64,000 bases of DNA from Desulfacinum hydrothermale DSM 13146 (lineage in GTDB: Bacteria; Desulfobacterota; Syntrophobacteria; Syntrophobacterales; DSM-9756): contig NZ_FWXF01000001.1 in the NCBI RefSeq assembly GCF_900176285.1, positions 375,987 through 439,986 on the forward strand, written 5' to 3'. Of this stretch, positions 1 to 8,468 are shown piece after piece. The position numbers and the translations under genes are program-made. A model generated the notes under the pieces. The model worked only from the letters and a program-made list of their open reading frames with translations, had not been told where the DNA came from and searched no databases. How positions within the stretch are numbered: position 1 is the first letter of the stretch; each line of letters begins with the position of its first letter.

Positions 1-895
1 CGACCGTCCTGGACGATCTCGGGAATGCCACCCGCGGGCGACGCGACGATGGGAATCCCCGCAGCGGATGCCTCCAGGAGGCAGACGCCCAAGCCTTCCA
101 TGGTGGCCGGGTGGACCACCATGTCCAGGTTGGGCAGAATCCGGGGGAGATCCTCTCGGAAGCCGAAAAAGCGCATGTTTTCTGAAATGCCCAGGCGCGC
201 TGCCAGCTCCTTGAGATCATGGATCATGGGGCCGCGGCCGAAAAGACAAAATCGCGCTTCCGGGTGGATTCGAACAACACTTTGCGCCGCTCTCAGAAGG
301 AACACATGGCCTTTGCGGGGGATGAGCTGAGCAATGGTTCCGATGAGGCGACTGTCCTGGGGCAGACCCGCTTCCTGCAGAAAAAAGGGCTTGGAATAGG
401 CTTCGACAGCCGGGTTGGGGATCATGCAGCTCTTAACACATCGGAGTTTACTTGCCGCAACCCCTGCCTTCTCCAGAACCTGGTATATGGCTCTGGAAAT
501 GGAGATGATGCGATCATAGAAGGCGTACTTGATCTGCGCAAGGTGCCTATTTTCCGGATTGTCCACGCGCCGGGTGACCACCGCGGGGACCGCCAACATG
601 CAAGCGATCATCCCTCCCCACCAGTCGGCGCCGCGGCGGCTATGGACATGAATCAAATCCGGCCGGGTTTTCCGGATGATGCGATGCAATTGAACGGGGA
701 CGCGAGGGTCCACTTCCCCTTTCATCTCCAATGGTGCGACCCGGGCGAACGCGGTGGCGGCTCGAGCGATGGCACTGCCTTTGGGGCAAACCAACGTGTT
801 CTGAAAACCGTGCTGCGCCAGACCCTCTAAAAGGATCAGAACTTGGCGAGCGCCACCATACAAGTGCCGACCCGTTTCAATGTGCACAATACGCA
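1..895 (-). CDS. Glycosyltransferase family 4 (3' end beyond window)
   Basis: This gene would encode a cytoplasmic or membrane-associated sugar transferase acting on lipopolysaccharide or another envelope glycan. Translation from the ATG at 895 begins MRIVHIETGRHLYGGARQV, the usual GT-B start with a Gly-Gly loop. Later come a LIHVHSRRGADWWGGM segment, a CLFGRGP segment and, near the window edge, MEGLGVCLLEASAAGIPIV followed by SPAGGIPEIV. These are the nucleotide-sugar-binding E-x7-E region and glycine loop of GT4 enzymes. About 298 codons are visible and the C-terminus lies to the left of base 1. The start overlaps the end of the upstream heptosyltransferase-like gene by 19 bp, so the two are probably translationally coupled. 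The family is clear; the donor and acceptor cannot be read from sequence. Confidence 0.85.
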
Positions 896-1989
896 TTGCT
901 TGTCACCTCAGGGCCGATGAGAGGGGCGGCGGTTCGAATCACCTCCTCCACCGTGATGGACTTCATGCAGGGATAATCCGAATGGCACACGGGACTTCGC
1001 TTGCACGGGGAGCATGGAAGGCGGTGATAAATCACCCGCCCCTGGGTCCCGCCGGTGAAAAGATACGGGCACGTGGCTCCGAAAAGGGCGATGGCCGGGC
1101 GGCGTTGAACCATGGCCATGTGGGTGAGGCCCGTATCCACGCCGATCGTGAGGGAAGCCCCTGTGACGATGGCGAAACTTTCAAGCAGGCTGCTCTTTCC
1201 GCACAATATATGGATCTTACCTCGGCAGAGCTTTTGAATCCGTTGGGCCGACGGAAGATCACCCGGGCCGCCGAGCAGGACGGGCGGAAGACCAAAGTCC
1301 TCTCTCAGGGTGTCCGCCACCCGGGCCCAGCGGTCCTCGAGCCAGTGCTTCTGGGGTCTTGTGGTGAAGGGGGCCAAGACGCAGTAGGGGCCGTGAATAC
1401 CTTCTTGCGCTAGGATTTTTTCAGCCTTTTCGGCCGCTTCCTTATCGATGGGAAACTTCGAATGGAGCGATGGCTCCAACCCGAGTTTGTCCAAAAGATA
1501 TGTATATTCCGAGCCGATGTGTTTGGTGGAGGGACCTCGATCAATAAGATGGGTCATCAGGAACAAGTGGGGTTCCTTGGAAGTGAAGCCGATGCGATAC
1601 GGTGCCCCCGAAAGCCATGCCAAAAACCGGCTTCGAAGCAGACCTTGCACATCCAACACGAGATCCGGCTCGATTTCATGGAGACGGCGTCGAAAGGCCT
1701 TGACTTGACGCAAAAAAGAGGTCCATCGCCCCTTCCTGATCGATTGGACCCATTCGTGTTTTGGCCAAATGATGATGCCGTCCAGATCCGCATGATGACG
1801 AAGAAGATCCGCCAGGGCCGGTTCCACAAGCCAGAAAATTTTCGCATGGGGAAACGCCTTCCGAAGTCGTGGGACCATGGGAGAAGCCATGACCACGTCC
1901 CCGATGGCGCTGGGGCGAAGGATCAAGATGCATCGCGGGTTGGCGATGTCGGGGAGTCTATTGTTGCCTTTGCACCGGAGCGGTCTCAT
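877..1989 (-). CDS. Glycosyltransferase family 9, heptosyltransferase-like
   Basis: The 370-residue product resembles the ADP-heptose:LPS heptosyltransferases (WaaC/WaaF/RfaQ family), which add heptose to the lipid A-core at the inner face of the cytoplasmic membrane. Visible signatures are LRPSAIGDVVMASPM near residues 25-40, the GGPGD loop in the second Rossmann domain, and GVDTGLTHMAM followed by ALFGAT near residue 290, the family 9 donor-binding region. A Cys-rich tail (CSPCKRSPVC) is common in this family. Length matches the family. The ATG at 1989 overlaps the TGA of the upstream gene as ATGA, which supports this start and coupling. The exact sugar is not determined. Confidence 0.85.
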   Translation of the reverse strand: MRPLRCKGNNRLPDIANPRCILILRPSAIGDVVMASPMVPRLRKAFPHAKIFWLVEPALADLLRHHADLDGIIIWPKHEWVQSIRKGRWTSFLRQVKAFRRRLHEIEPDLVLDVQGLLRSRFLAWLSGAPYRIGFTSKEPHLFLMTHLIDRGPSTKHIGSEYTYLLDKLGLEPSLHSKFPIDKEAAEKAEKILAQEGIHGPYCVLAPFTTRPQKHWLEDRWARVADTLREDFGLPPVLLGGPGDLPSAQRIQKLCRGKIHILCGKSSLLESFAIVTGASLTIGVDTGLTHMAMVQRRPAIALFGATCPYLFTGGTQGRVIYHRLPCSPCKRSPVCHSDYPCMKSITVEEVIRTAAPLIGPEVTSNAYCAH

Positions 1990-3071
1990 CGCAGCAGCCT
2001 GTCATAAAGCGTCAGATACTGGGTCACGACGGCATCTTTGGTATAGTTTTCCTTAAATTGCCTATTGCCGCTTTCCGCCAGGAACCTTCTCAAGTCCTCA
2101 TCCTCAAGAGCCTTTCTGATGGAGGAGGCCAGATGTTGCGGGTCAGCGATACGCGCCAGAATGGCCGTATCACCATCCGACGCGATCTCTGTCGGCCCGA
2201 CGGTCTCCGTGGTGACCACCGCCTTGCCATGGCTCCATGCTTCCAGGATGACATTGCCCAATGGCTCATGACGTGAGGGACAGACAAAGATGTCGCCCAT
2301 GGAAAAAAAGGGCCCCGGATCGTCCTGCCAACCCAGCCATCGCACCCGCGCTTCAATGCCCAGCTGATTGGCAAGGCGAAAGAGCCTTCCTTTCAATGGG
2401 CCGTCTCCCGCAATGGCGAGGAAGATGCGTTTCGACGAAATCTTTTCGGGTAGGAGAGAGAAGGCCTTCAAAAGGTCATCGAAGCCTTTCTTTTCGACGA
2501 ACCTTCCGAGGCTGAAAAGAATCCAGGCCTCATCGGGGATTTTCCAACGTTTTCGCAAGTCCTTTCTCAAGGATTCCGGGATTGGGGCGGGCGTGTCCAC
2601 AAAATTGGGAACATGATGGACCTTTTGGGCGGGCAGGCCGGAGGCAATGAGGTAGTCACAGATTCCCCTGGTGTTACCGATCCAGGCATGGGCGTGCGTG
2701 TAGTATCCTTGGATTTTGTAGTATCCTCCCAAACGCGCCACGTGCACAACATCCAATCCCTTGGGGATTCGTGTCAGCCTCGTGGCGCGCCCCATGTAGG
2801 TCTGCACGATGGGACAGGCCTCCCGTTCCACGAGTTTTCTCAGTTGAAGGGCGGACAGAATGTCCCACCCGTTTCTCATGGCCACGGTATGCACCGTGAC
2901 GGATGAAGCAAGGTGGCGTGGCAGAGGGCTCTGCGGGCGAAGGACCGCCTGGACGGGAGCGCCTTTCTCCACCAGGCCGTTTACCAACCTGGCGAAGAAG
3001 CTCTCTGCGCCGCCCATGGCACGACTACCTATGATGTGCAGGGACGGTACCAGCTCCATGGGCATTTTCAT
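1986..3071 (-). CDS. Glycosyltransferase family 4
   Basis: The 361-residue product is a GT-B sugar transferase. It starts MKMPMELVPSLHIIGSR, followed by the AMGGAESF glycine loop, then FSLGRFVEKKGFDDLLKAF mid-protein and the donor-site segment RHEPLGNVILEAWSHGKAV. The open frame extends 64 codons further upstream, but that part runs through a repeat and a terminator-like hairpin and reads as non-coding. I therefore start at the ATG at 3071, with ATGs at 3065 and 3059 as alternatives. It is the first gene of a three-gene minus-strand cluster, coupled to the heptosyltransferase-like gene by an ATGA overlap. The likely role is LPS core or O-antigen assembly. Confidence 0.8.
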   Translation of the reverse strand: MKMPMELVPSLHIIGSRAMGGAESFFARLVNGLVEKGAPVQAVLRPQSPLPRHLASSVTVHTVAMRNGWDILSALQLRKLVEREACPIVQTYMGRATRLTRIPKGLDVVHVARLGGYYKIQGYYTHAHAWIGNTRGICDYLIASGLPAQKVHHVPNFVDTPAPIPESLRKDLRKRWKIPDEAWILFSLGRFVEKKGFDDLLKAFSLLPEKISSKRIFLAIAGDGPLKGRLFRLANQLGIEARVRWLGWQDDPGPFFSMGDIFVCPSRHEPLGNVILEAWSHGKAVVTTETVGPTEIASDGDTAILARIADPQHLASSIRKALEDEDLRRFLAESGNRQFKENYTKDAVVTQYLTLYDRLLR

Positions 3072-3103
3072 CCTCGACGCCTGTCCCGCCATGCAGGATG
3101 ACA

Positions 3104-3129
3104 CAAAAGAGCCCGGTTCATGCCGGGCT
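3104..3129 (-). terminator. Rho-independent terminator after the ior-liv-paaK operon
   Basis: A 7-bp GC-rich stem (AGCCCGG/CCGGGCT, loop of 6) reads on the minus strand into CTTTTG. It lies about 230 bases past the stop of the binding-protein gene and just before the glycosyltransferase start. It therefore separates the long amino-acid operon from the glycan genes. The T run is short. Confidence 0.6.
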
Positions 3130-3149
3130 TCTTCTAATCTGACACTATA

Positions 3150-3236
3150 ACTTGTCCGACAATGGCCTTTCGGCTCAAGAATTCGGAAACTCCCTTTCCC
3201 TTTGTTCCCGCGGGCAAGGGCCATTGTTACCCAAGG
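3150..3236. repeat. Short inverted-repeat element related to the dispersed repeat family
   Basis: The left edge reads ACTTGTCCGACAATGGCC and the right edge GGCCATTGTTACCCAAGG, so the ends are imperfect inverted repeats about 87 bp apart. The left edge is the exact reverse complement of the terminus of the longer repeat near 36,245-36,263. It fills most of the gap between the binding-protein gene and the glycosyltransferase cluster. Confidence 0.55.
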
Positions 3237-3357
3237 AAATGGCGGCAACACCCGGTGGCCCATGCCACGTCCAAGGGGGATCTCCCGCAGTCTTGAAAGG
3301 CTTTGCCAGGTGAAATGGATTCATCCCCGGCGCTTTCCGGCGGGCCCCCAGGTGCCA

Positions 3358-4545
3358 TTATGGCCGGGCCAGCTTCCAGCCTCCGTTCACCACGCGGACG
3401 ATCACCAGCGAATCGGTACCTAAACCATTGTGATCCTGGGGTGTCAAGTTGTAAATGCCGCTGATGCCCACGTAGCCCTGGGTCTGTTCGATGGCGCTGC
3501 GAAGCGTGTCCCGGTCCGTACCCACCTGGCGCATGGCGTTGGCCAGCATCATGATGGCGTCCCAGGCATACCCGCTGTGGGTGTTGATGGGGTACTGGGC
3601 GTCGTAGTGGTAGGTGTCCTTGTAGAGGTGGATGAATTCCTGGATCACCGCCTTTTGGGGATCCGTGTCGGGAAGTTGGTCGGCCACCATGAGTTTGGTG
3701 GAGGGCATGAGGCTGCCTTCCGCGGCCGAGCCGGCCAGTTCCACGTACTTGGGGTCGGGCTGGCCGTGGCACTGGAAGAGGGGGATGGTCATGGCCAGCT
3801 GTTTCACGTTCTTGGCCACGCGCGCTCCGGCCGGGCCGATGGTCCAGCAGATGAGCGCCTGGGCCGGGCTGGCCTTGATCTTGACCAGCTGGGCGGTCAT
3901 GTCCGTATCGCCCACCCCGAAGGCCTCTTGGGCCACGATCTGGATGCCGTACTCGGGAGCGAGGCGCTTCAGCCAGCCCAGGCCGTCACGGCCGAAACCA
4001 TCGGTGGCGTGGAGAAGGGCCACCTTGGTCCAGCCCTTTTCCTTGAGGTAGCCGTAGATCTTTTTGACGGCCACGGACGTTCGCTGGGGCGTTTTGAAGG
4101 TCCAGGTGAAGGGGCCGAATTTACCGCCCGCGATCACCGGGTCTCCGCCCACGGTCATGATGGTGGGGATCTTGGCCTTTTCCGTGTAGGCCTTGACGGC
4201 CATGCCCGTACCGGTTCGGGTAGGACCGATGAGCGCCACAACCTTGTCCTTTTCCACCAGGCGCTTGGCCACCATGAGCGCTTTGGTGGGATCGCCTTCC
4301 GTATCCCCGATCACCAGTTCCAGCGGTCTTCCGTTGATGCCTCCTTCCTTGTTGATCTTGTCCACCACCATCTGAGCCACCAGCTTGGTGGGGGTTCCGA
4401 TGGAGGAGGCGGGTCCCGAAAGGTCGAAGAAGGCGCCGATCTTGATGGGATCCGCCGCCCACGCGGGCCAAAAGCAAAAGATCGCGGCGATCAGGATGAG
4501 CGCCGCCGCAGCCGTCGACTTCAAAATGCTTCCGTGCTGTTTCAT
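3358..4545 (-). CDS. ABC transporter substrate-binding protein, LivJ type
   Basis: This is the periplasmic ligand-binding protein of the HAAT-type ABC importer encoded just upstream in the same operon. The 395-residue product has a Sec signal peptide (MKQHGSILKS, a hydrophobic stretch, then a cut near PAWA-ADP). It continues IKIGAFFDLSGPASSIGTPT, the classic start of type I periplasmic binding proteins. Segments such as ALIGPTRTGTGMAV and GYAWDAIMMLANAM fit the family. The ATG at 4545 has GGGAGG seven bases upstream. Ligands of this family include branched-chain amino acids, aromatic amino acids, aromatic acids and amides. The flanking phenylacetate-CoA ligase and indolepyruvate oxidoreductase genes make an aromatic amino acid or aryl acid plausible, but that is inference. 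Confidence 0.88.
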   Translation of the reverse strand: MKQHGSILKSTAAAALILIAAIFCFWPAWAADPIKIGAFFDLSGPASSIGTPTKLVAQMVVDKINKEGGINGRPLELVIGDTEGDPTKALMVAKRLVEKDKVVALIGPTRTGTGMAVKAYTEKAKIPTIMTVGGDPVIAGGKFGPFTWTFKTPQRTSVAVKKIYGYLKEKGWTKVALLHATDGFGRDGLGWLKRLAPEYGIQIVAQEAFGVGDTDMTAQLVKIKASPAQALICWTIGPAGARVAKNVKQLAMTIPLFQCHGQPDPKYVELAGSAAEGSLMPSTKLMVADQLPDTDPQKAVIQEFIHLYKDTYHYDAQYPINTHSGYAWDAIMMLANAMRQVGTDRDTLRSAIEQTQGYVGISGIYNLTPQDHNGLGTDSLVIVRVVNGGWKLARP

Positions 4546-4691
4546 GGCAACCTCCCTTTTTGGGCTAAACCATCAAACGTCGACCATGGGGTCTGCGGCA
4601 GGAAGCGCCTTTCACGGCGCACCCAACCGGCCCCTACAAAAACGACCCCTGCGTAGGGCGTTCCCTCATCCATCCCCCGTGGTGCGCCCCC

Positions 4692-4716
4692 CCCAGCCCC
4701 CATGGTTGGGGCTGGG
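4692..4716. other. Intercistronic hairpin between paaK and binding-protein genes
   Basis: A perfect 9-bp stem, CCCAGCCCC/GGGGCTGGG with a 7-base loop, lies in the 266-bp gap 4546-4811. No T run follows on either strand, so it is more likely an mRNA processing or stability element, or a leaky stop, than a full terminator. It could set the abundance of the downstream binding-protein message differently from the enzymes. Nothing else was seen in the gap. Confidence 0.4.
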
Positions 4717-4811
4717 AAAGCAGCGGCGGCGGGCGCCCCCCTCCCATTTCCGAAGGAAGTGGCAAACCCCGAAGGCTCCATGAGTCGTTCGACCCTGGGG
4801 CCGGCGGGCGC

Positions 4812-6113
4812 CTATCCGTCTTCCCGGATGCGGTGGTCGAAGACGCGCTTGCTCTTTCGTTCCGTTCGCGGCAAGGACCCGTAGTCCACCACGTCCACAC
4901 CGGCGCGCACCAGGATCTGGCGGCGGATCTCCGTGGCGATCCGCTCCTTGAGTTCCTGGTCCGCCTCCGGGGAGTGGCCCCGGGCCCGTTCCACTCGGAT
5001 GATCATCATGTCCCGGCCGTCTTCCCGGTGGTGGAGGTGCACCTGATATTCGCTTCCCACACCGGGGATCTGGGAAAGCACATGATCGATCTGACCCGGG
5101 TAGATGTTGACGGCGCGGAAGATGAACATGTCGTCGGAGCGGCCCAGGAGGTGGTCGTGTCGCGGAAGCGGATTGCCGCAGGGGCACGGTTCGGGAAGGA
5201 GCCGCGTGAGGTCCCGGGTGCGGTAGCGGATGAGCGGGGCGGCCTCCTTTCGAAGGGTGGTGATCACCATCTCGCCCAATTCTCCCGGGGCCACCGGTTC
5301 CAGAGTCTCCGGGTTGAGAATCTCCAAGATGTAGTAGTCCGCCCAGTAGTGGATTCCCTGGTGGGCGGTGCATTCCAGGCCCGTGCCGGGTCCATAGAGT
5401 TCCGTCAGGCCGGGGATGTCGAAGATGTGTTCGGCTCCCGTGATGTCCTGGATGCGCTGTCGCATGCGCCGGCTGTGACGTTCGGCGCCGAAGATGATCT
5501 TTTTCAGGGCGATCCGGTCCCTGAGACCCCGCCGCTCGATCTCCTCGGCCATGAGCAGGGCCATGGAGGCCGTGGCGCAAAAGACCGTGGATTGCATGTC
5601 CACGAGCATCTGGCAGTGGATTTCCGTGTTGGCCGGTCCCACCGGAACGGCCATGGCTCCGAAGCGCTCGCAGCCCAGTTGGAAGCCCACCCCGGCGGTC
5701 CACAGCCCGTAGCCCACGGCGATCTGTACCCGGTCCTCGCGGCTGAGGCCCGCCATTTCGAAGCAACGGGCGAACATCATGGCCCAGTCGTCGATGTCCT
5801 TCTGGGTGTAGCAGAGCACCTTCCTCTTGCCGGTGGTGCCGGACGAGGCATGGATGCGCACGATCTTTTCAAAGGGCACGGCGCGAAGCGGGAACGGGTA
5901 CCCGGCCTGGAGGTCGTCGGCGGTGGTGAAGGGCAGGCGACGCAGGTCGTCCAGTGTGCGGATCTTTGCGGGCGTCACCCCAGCGGCGTCCAGACGCTGC
6001 CTGTAGAAGGGTGAATGGTGGTAGGCATGATGCACGGTCCACTGAAGGCCCTGGAGTTGGAGGGCTTCCAGGTTTTCCAGACTGGACCGCACCGGCATGA
6101 AACTCACGCTCAT
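4812..6113 (-). CDS. paaK: Phenylacetate-CoA ligase family protein (copy 1)
   Basis: The product (433 residues) is an AMP-forming aryl acid:CoA ligase that would convert phenylacetate or a related aryl-acetate to its CoA thioester in the cytoplasm. It starts MSVSFMPVRSSLENLEALQL with AAAGGAG upstream. The PaaK signatures are HHSPFYRQRL near the N-terminus, the phosphate-binding loop IHASSGTTGKRKV near residue 90, LYGPGTGLECTAH, and the hinge region LIRYRTRDLTRLL with a Cys pair (CPCG). Length is normal. The start is 19 bp from the stop of a second ligase gene. In anaerobes such ligases work with indolepyruvate:ferredoxin oxidoreductase in aromatic amino acid breakdown. The precise aryl acid is unknown. 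Confidence 0.88.
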   Translation of the reverse strand: MSVSFMPVRSSLENLEALQLQGLQWTVHHAYHHSPFYRQRLDAAGVTPAKIRTLDDLRRLPFTTADDLQAGYPFPLRAVPFEKIVRIHASSGTTGKRKVLCYTQKDIDDWAMMFARCFEMAGLSREDRVQIAVGYGLWTAGVGFQLGCERFGAMAVPVGPANTEIHCQMLVDMQSTVFCATASMALLMAEEIERRGLRDRIALKKIIFGAERHSRRMRQRIQDITGAEHIFDIPGLTELYGPGTGLECTAHQGIHYWADYYILEILNPETLEPVAPGELGEMVITTLRKEAAPLIRYRTRDLTRLLPEPCPCGNPLPRHDHLLGRSDDMFIFRAVNIYPGQIDHVLSQIPGVGSEYQVHLHHREDGRDMMIIRVERARGHSPEADQELKERIATEIRRQILVRAGVDVVDYGSLPRTERKSKRVFDHRIREDG

Positions 6114-6132
6114 GGACGGGCTCCTTTCCTGT

Positions 6133-7434
6133 TCACACTTTTTCTCGAAAAACGGTCTTGAGTGTCAATCCTTCCTGTGGCATTCGCTCGGGTGGGACCT
6201 CTTGCACCCGCACGCCCAGGCCCAATTCGCGGCGAAGACGGCTTCGAATCTCTTCCAGGCGGCTGGTATGCGTCCCGTCGGCCCGGCCGGAGACGATCCG
6301 GTGGGCGATGCGTACCTCCAGGGTATCTCCCAGGCCGTAGCGGGTGCCCACCACCAGGCGGTAATCGTCGATGGACGGGTCCACGGCGCGCAGGATCTTT
6401 CCCACCCGCTCGGGATAGATGGGGATCCCCCGCACGCTCACCCTGTTGTCGGTTCGTCGGATGACCGGGGACAGTCGCAGGGTGGCCTGACCGCACGGGC
6501 AGGGTCCCGCCTCTTGACGCACCACATCCCCCGTGCGGTATCGGATCAGCGGGTAGGCTTCCGCCGACAGGGTGGTCACCACCAGTTCCCCCTCTTCTCC
6601 ACGTTCCACGGGAAGTCCCGTGACCGGATGGACCACCTCCAGCAGGAAGTGGTCTTCCGCCGCATGGAATCCGTCTTGAGTGGGACATTCCCCGGCGAGT
6701 CCCGGTTCCACCATTTCCGACACACCGTACAGCCCGTAGACCGGCAGTCCCAGTGTGGAGCGGATCCGCTGTCGAAGGCCTTCCGGTGTGGGATCCGGGC
6801 CCAGAATCATGAGCTTCAGGTGCAAGTCGTGGTGATTGCGGCCGGCCTCCCGGTCGGAGTCCAGGGTGTCCAGCAGATGCAGGGCGAAGGACGGGGTGGT
6901 GGCGAGCACCGTGGAACGGAAATCGCGCATGATCTGAAGCTGCAGGCGCGCGGAAACGGTGGCCGACGGTGCCAGGGTGGCCCCGATGGCCTCGGCCGCG
7001 TGATTGAAGGTGAAGGCACCGGGAAAGAGGCTGTAGTTGAAGGCCACCTGGACGATATCCCGGTCCGTGATGCCCAGCCGTCGAAAAAGGCGGGCCATGA
7101 GGGACTGCCAAAGATTTACGTCCCTGCGCGTAAAGCCCACCACGATGGGACGCCCGTCGCGGCTGGTGGCGATCTTGAGGCGCACCACGCTCTTGAGCGG
7201 AACGGCGAAAAGGCCGTAGGGGTAATGATCCGCCAGGTCCTGGCTGGTGGTGAAGGGAAACCGGCGCAAATCCGCCTCGGTTTCCACGTCTTCGGGCACC
7301 ATGCCCAGGGAATCCATGCGGGCCCGGTAGAAGTCCACGTTCAGGTAGGCCCGGTTGAGGGTCATTTGGAGCCGTTCCAGCTGGATCTGGCGAATCTCCT
7401 CCCGACCTTTCACATCCCTTTCCTTTACGGCCAT
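6133..7434 (-). CDS. Phenylacetate-CoA ligase family protein (copy 2, diverged)
   Basis: This second 433-residue member of the PaaK family is clearly diverged from copy 1. The AMP-binding loop reads KIATSRDGRPIVVGFT instead of the Ser/Thr-Gly-rich SSGTTGKRKV, so the canonical P-loop is weakened. Other elements remain: LYGVSEMVEPGLAGECP, the hinge LIRYRTGDVVRQEAGPCPCG and the C-terminal domain. The ATG at 7434 is chosen because GGGGAG sits nine bases upstream; the frame stays open 23 codons further. The altered loop suggests a different acid specificity or a regulatory role, so I do not assign phenylacetate as substrate. It lies between livF and copy 1 in one operon. Confidence 0.8.
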   Translation of the reverse strand: MAVKERDVKGREEIRQIQLERLQMTLNRAYLNVDFYRARMDSLGMVPEDVETEADLRRFPFTTSQDLADHYPYGLFAVPLKSVVRLKIATSRDGRPIVVGFTRRDVNLWQSLMARLFRRLGITDRDIVQVAFNYSLFPGAFTFNHAAEAIGATLAPSATVSARLQLQIMRDFRSTVLATTPSFALHLLDTLDSDREAGRNHHDLHLKLMILGPDPTPEGLRQRIRSTLGLPVYGLYGVSEMVEPGLAGECPTQDGFHAAEDHFLLEVVHPVTGLPVERGEEGELVVTTLSAEAYPLIRYRTGDVVRQEAGPCPCGQATLRLSPVIRRTDNRVSVRGIPIYPERVGKILRAVDPSIDDYRLVVGTRYGLGDTLEVRIAHRIVSGRADGTHTSRLEEIRSRLRRELGLGVRVQEVPPERMPQEGLTLKTVFREKV

Positions 7435-7584
7435 AGCCGTCTCCCCGTTGGAAGGAAACCATCTGGGCCGATGCCATGCGGCTGCAGGTAAGAATCTTGG
7501 CAAAAAACCAACGCCCGCAAAACGGCATCGGGTTCACAGGGCATTTGCAGGCGCTGGAGCCCCTTATTTAGGCCGGCTCACGGG

Positions 7585-8310
7585 CTACCTTTCCCACTTG
7601 TGCCGGTAGTCCCTGCCCAGGTAGGCCCGCTGCACCTCGTCGTGTTCGGCCAATTCCCGGGCCGTTCCGGACAGAACGATACGGCCCGTTTCCATCACGT
7701 AGCCCCGATGGCAGACGTCCAGGGCGCCCAGGGCGTTTTGTTCCACGAGCAGGATGGTGGTGCCTTGCCGGTTGAGCGCTTCCAATGTGGCATAGATCTC
7801 TTCCACAATCAAAGGGGCCAATCCCAGGGACGGTTCGTCCAGGACCAGTAGCTTGGGCCGGGTCATGAGGGCCCGGGCGATGGAAAGCATCTGCTGTTCG
7901 CCGCCGCTCAGGGTCCCCGCCTTCTGCTTCTGGCGATCCCGCAGGATGGGAAAGAGGGTCATCATCTCGTCCATGGTGTGGCGGAGTTCTCGCCGCCCGT
8001 GGATGTAGCCGCCCAGTTCCAGGTTTTCCCGCACGGTGAGGTTGGGAAAGAGCTGGCGGGCTTCCGGCACCTGGGCCAGCCCCATCCGCACGATCTCTTC
8101 GGGTTTTCTTCCCTGAAGGGGCGTTCCTCGAAAGTGGATTTCCCCCGCCGAAAGCCGGTGCATGCCGCTCAGGACTTTGAGCAGGGTGCTTTTGCCAGCC
8201 CCGTTGGCCCCCAGGAGGCACACCCGTTCGCCTGGGTCCACGTGAAGGGTCACCCGGCGGAGCACTGGAACGGTGCCATAGTGTGCGGAGACGTTCAAAA
8301 CTTTGAGCAC
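7585..8310 (-). CDS. livF: ABC transporter ATP-binding protein, LivF type
   Basis: This is one of the two nucleotide-binding subunits of the amino-acid or aryl-acid importer, attached to the inner face of the cytoplasmic membrane. The 241-residue product carries Walker A GANGAGKST near residue 35, the signature LSGGEQQMLSIARAL, Walker B LLVLDEPSLGLAP and the switch His region LVEQNALGAL. It starts at a GTG (8310) with AAGGAA five bases upstream. LivF-type proteins normally end with a short helical tail like this one. The partner ATPase, LivG, is here fused to the LivM permease. Confidence 0.92.
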   Translation of the reverse strand: MLKVLNVSAHYGTVPVLRRVTLHVDPGERVCLLGANGAGKSTLLKVLSGMHRLSAGEIHFRGTPLQGRKPEEIVRMGLAQVPEARQLFPNLTVRENLELGGYIHGRRELRHTMDEMMTLFPILRDRQKQKAGTLSGGEQQMLSIARALMTRPKLLVLDEPSLGLAPLIVEEIYATLEALNRQGTTILLVEQNALGALDVCHRGYVMETGRIVLSGTARELAEHDEVQRAYLGRDYRHKWER

Positions 8311-8393
8311 GGCGTTTCCTTATGGCTGGACGAAAATCGCCTCAGGGGTCGGACCTTAGCCACGCTGGGAGCGACCATGGCCCCGATGCGGGT

Positions 8394-8414
8394 CACGGCA
8401 GGGCGGCTGCCGTG
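8394..8414. other. Intercistronic hairpin between livMG and livF
   Basis: A perfect 8-bp stem (CACGGCAG/CTGCCGTG, loop GGCGG) sits in the 158-bp gap between livMG and livF. No T run follows on the minus strand. It may be an RNA processing or stability structure within the operon. Confidence 0.4.
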
Positions 8415-8468
8415 GGTTGCGCCGGCGCCGTCCCCTTGTACCTTGGCAAAAGTCCCATCCCTTGCGCC

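Noticed and set aside
3072-3263. Longer N-terminus for the 361-residue glycosyltransferase
   Set aside because: The extra 64 codons cross the short repeat element and a terminator hairpin, and the GT-B fold begins only after the ATGs at 3071-3059.
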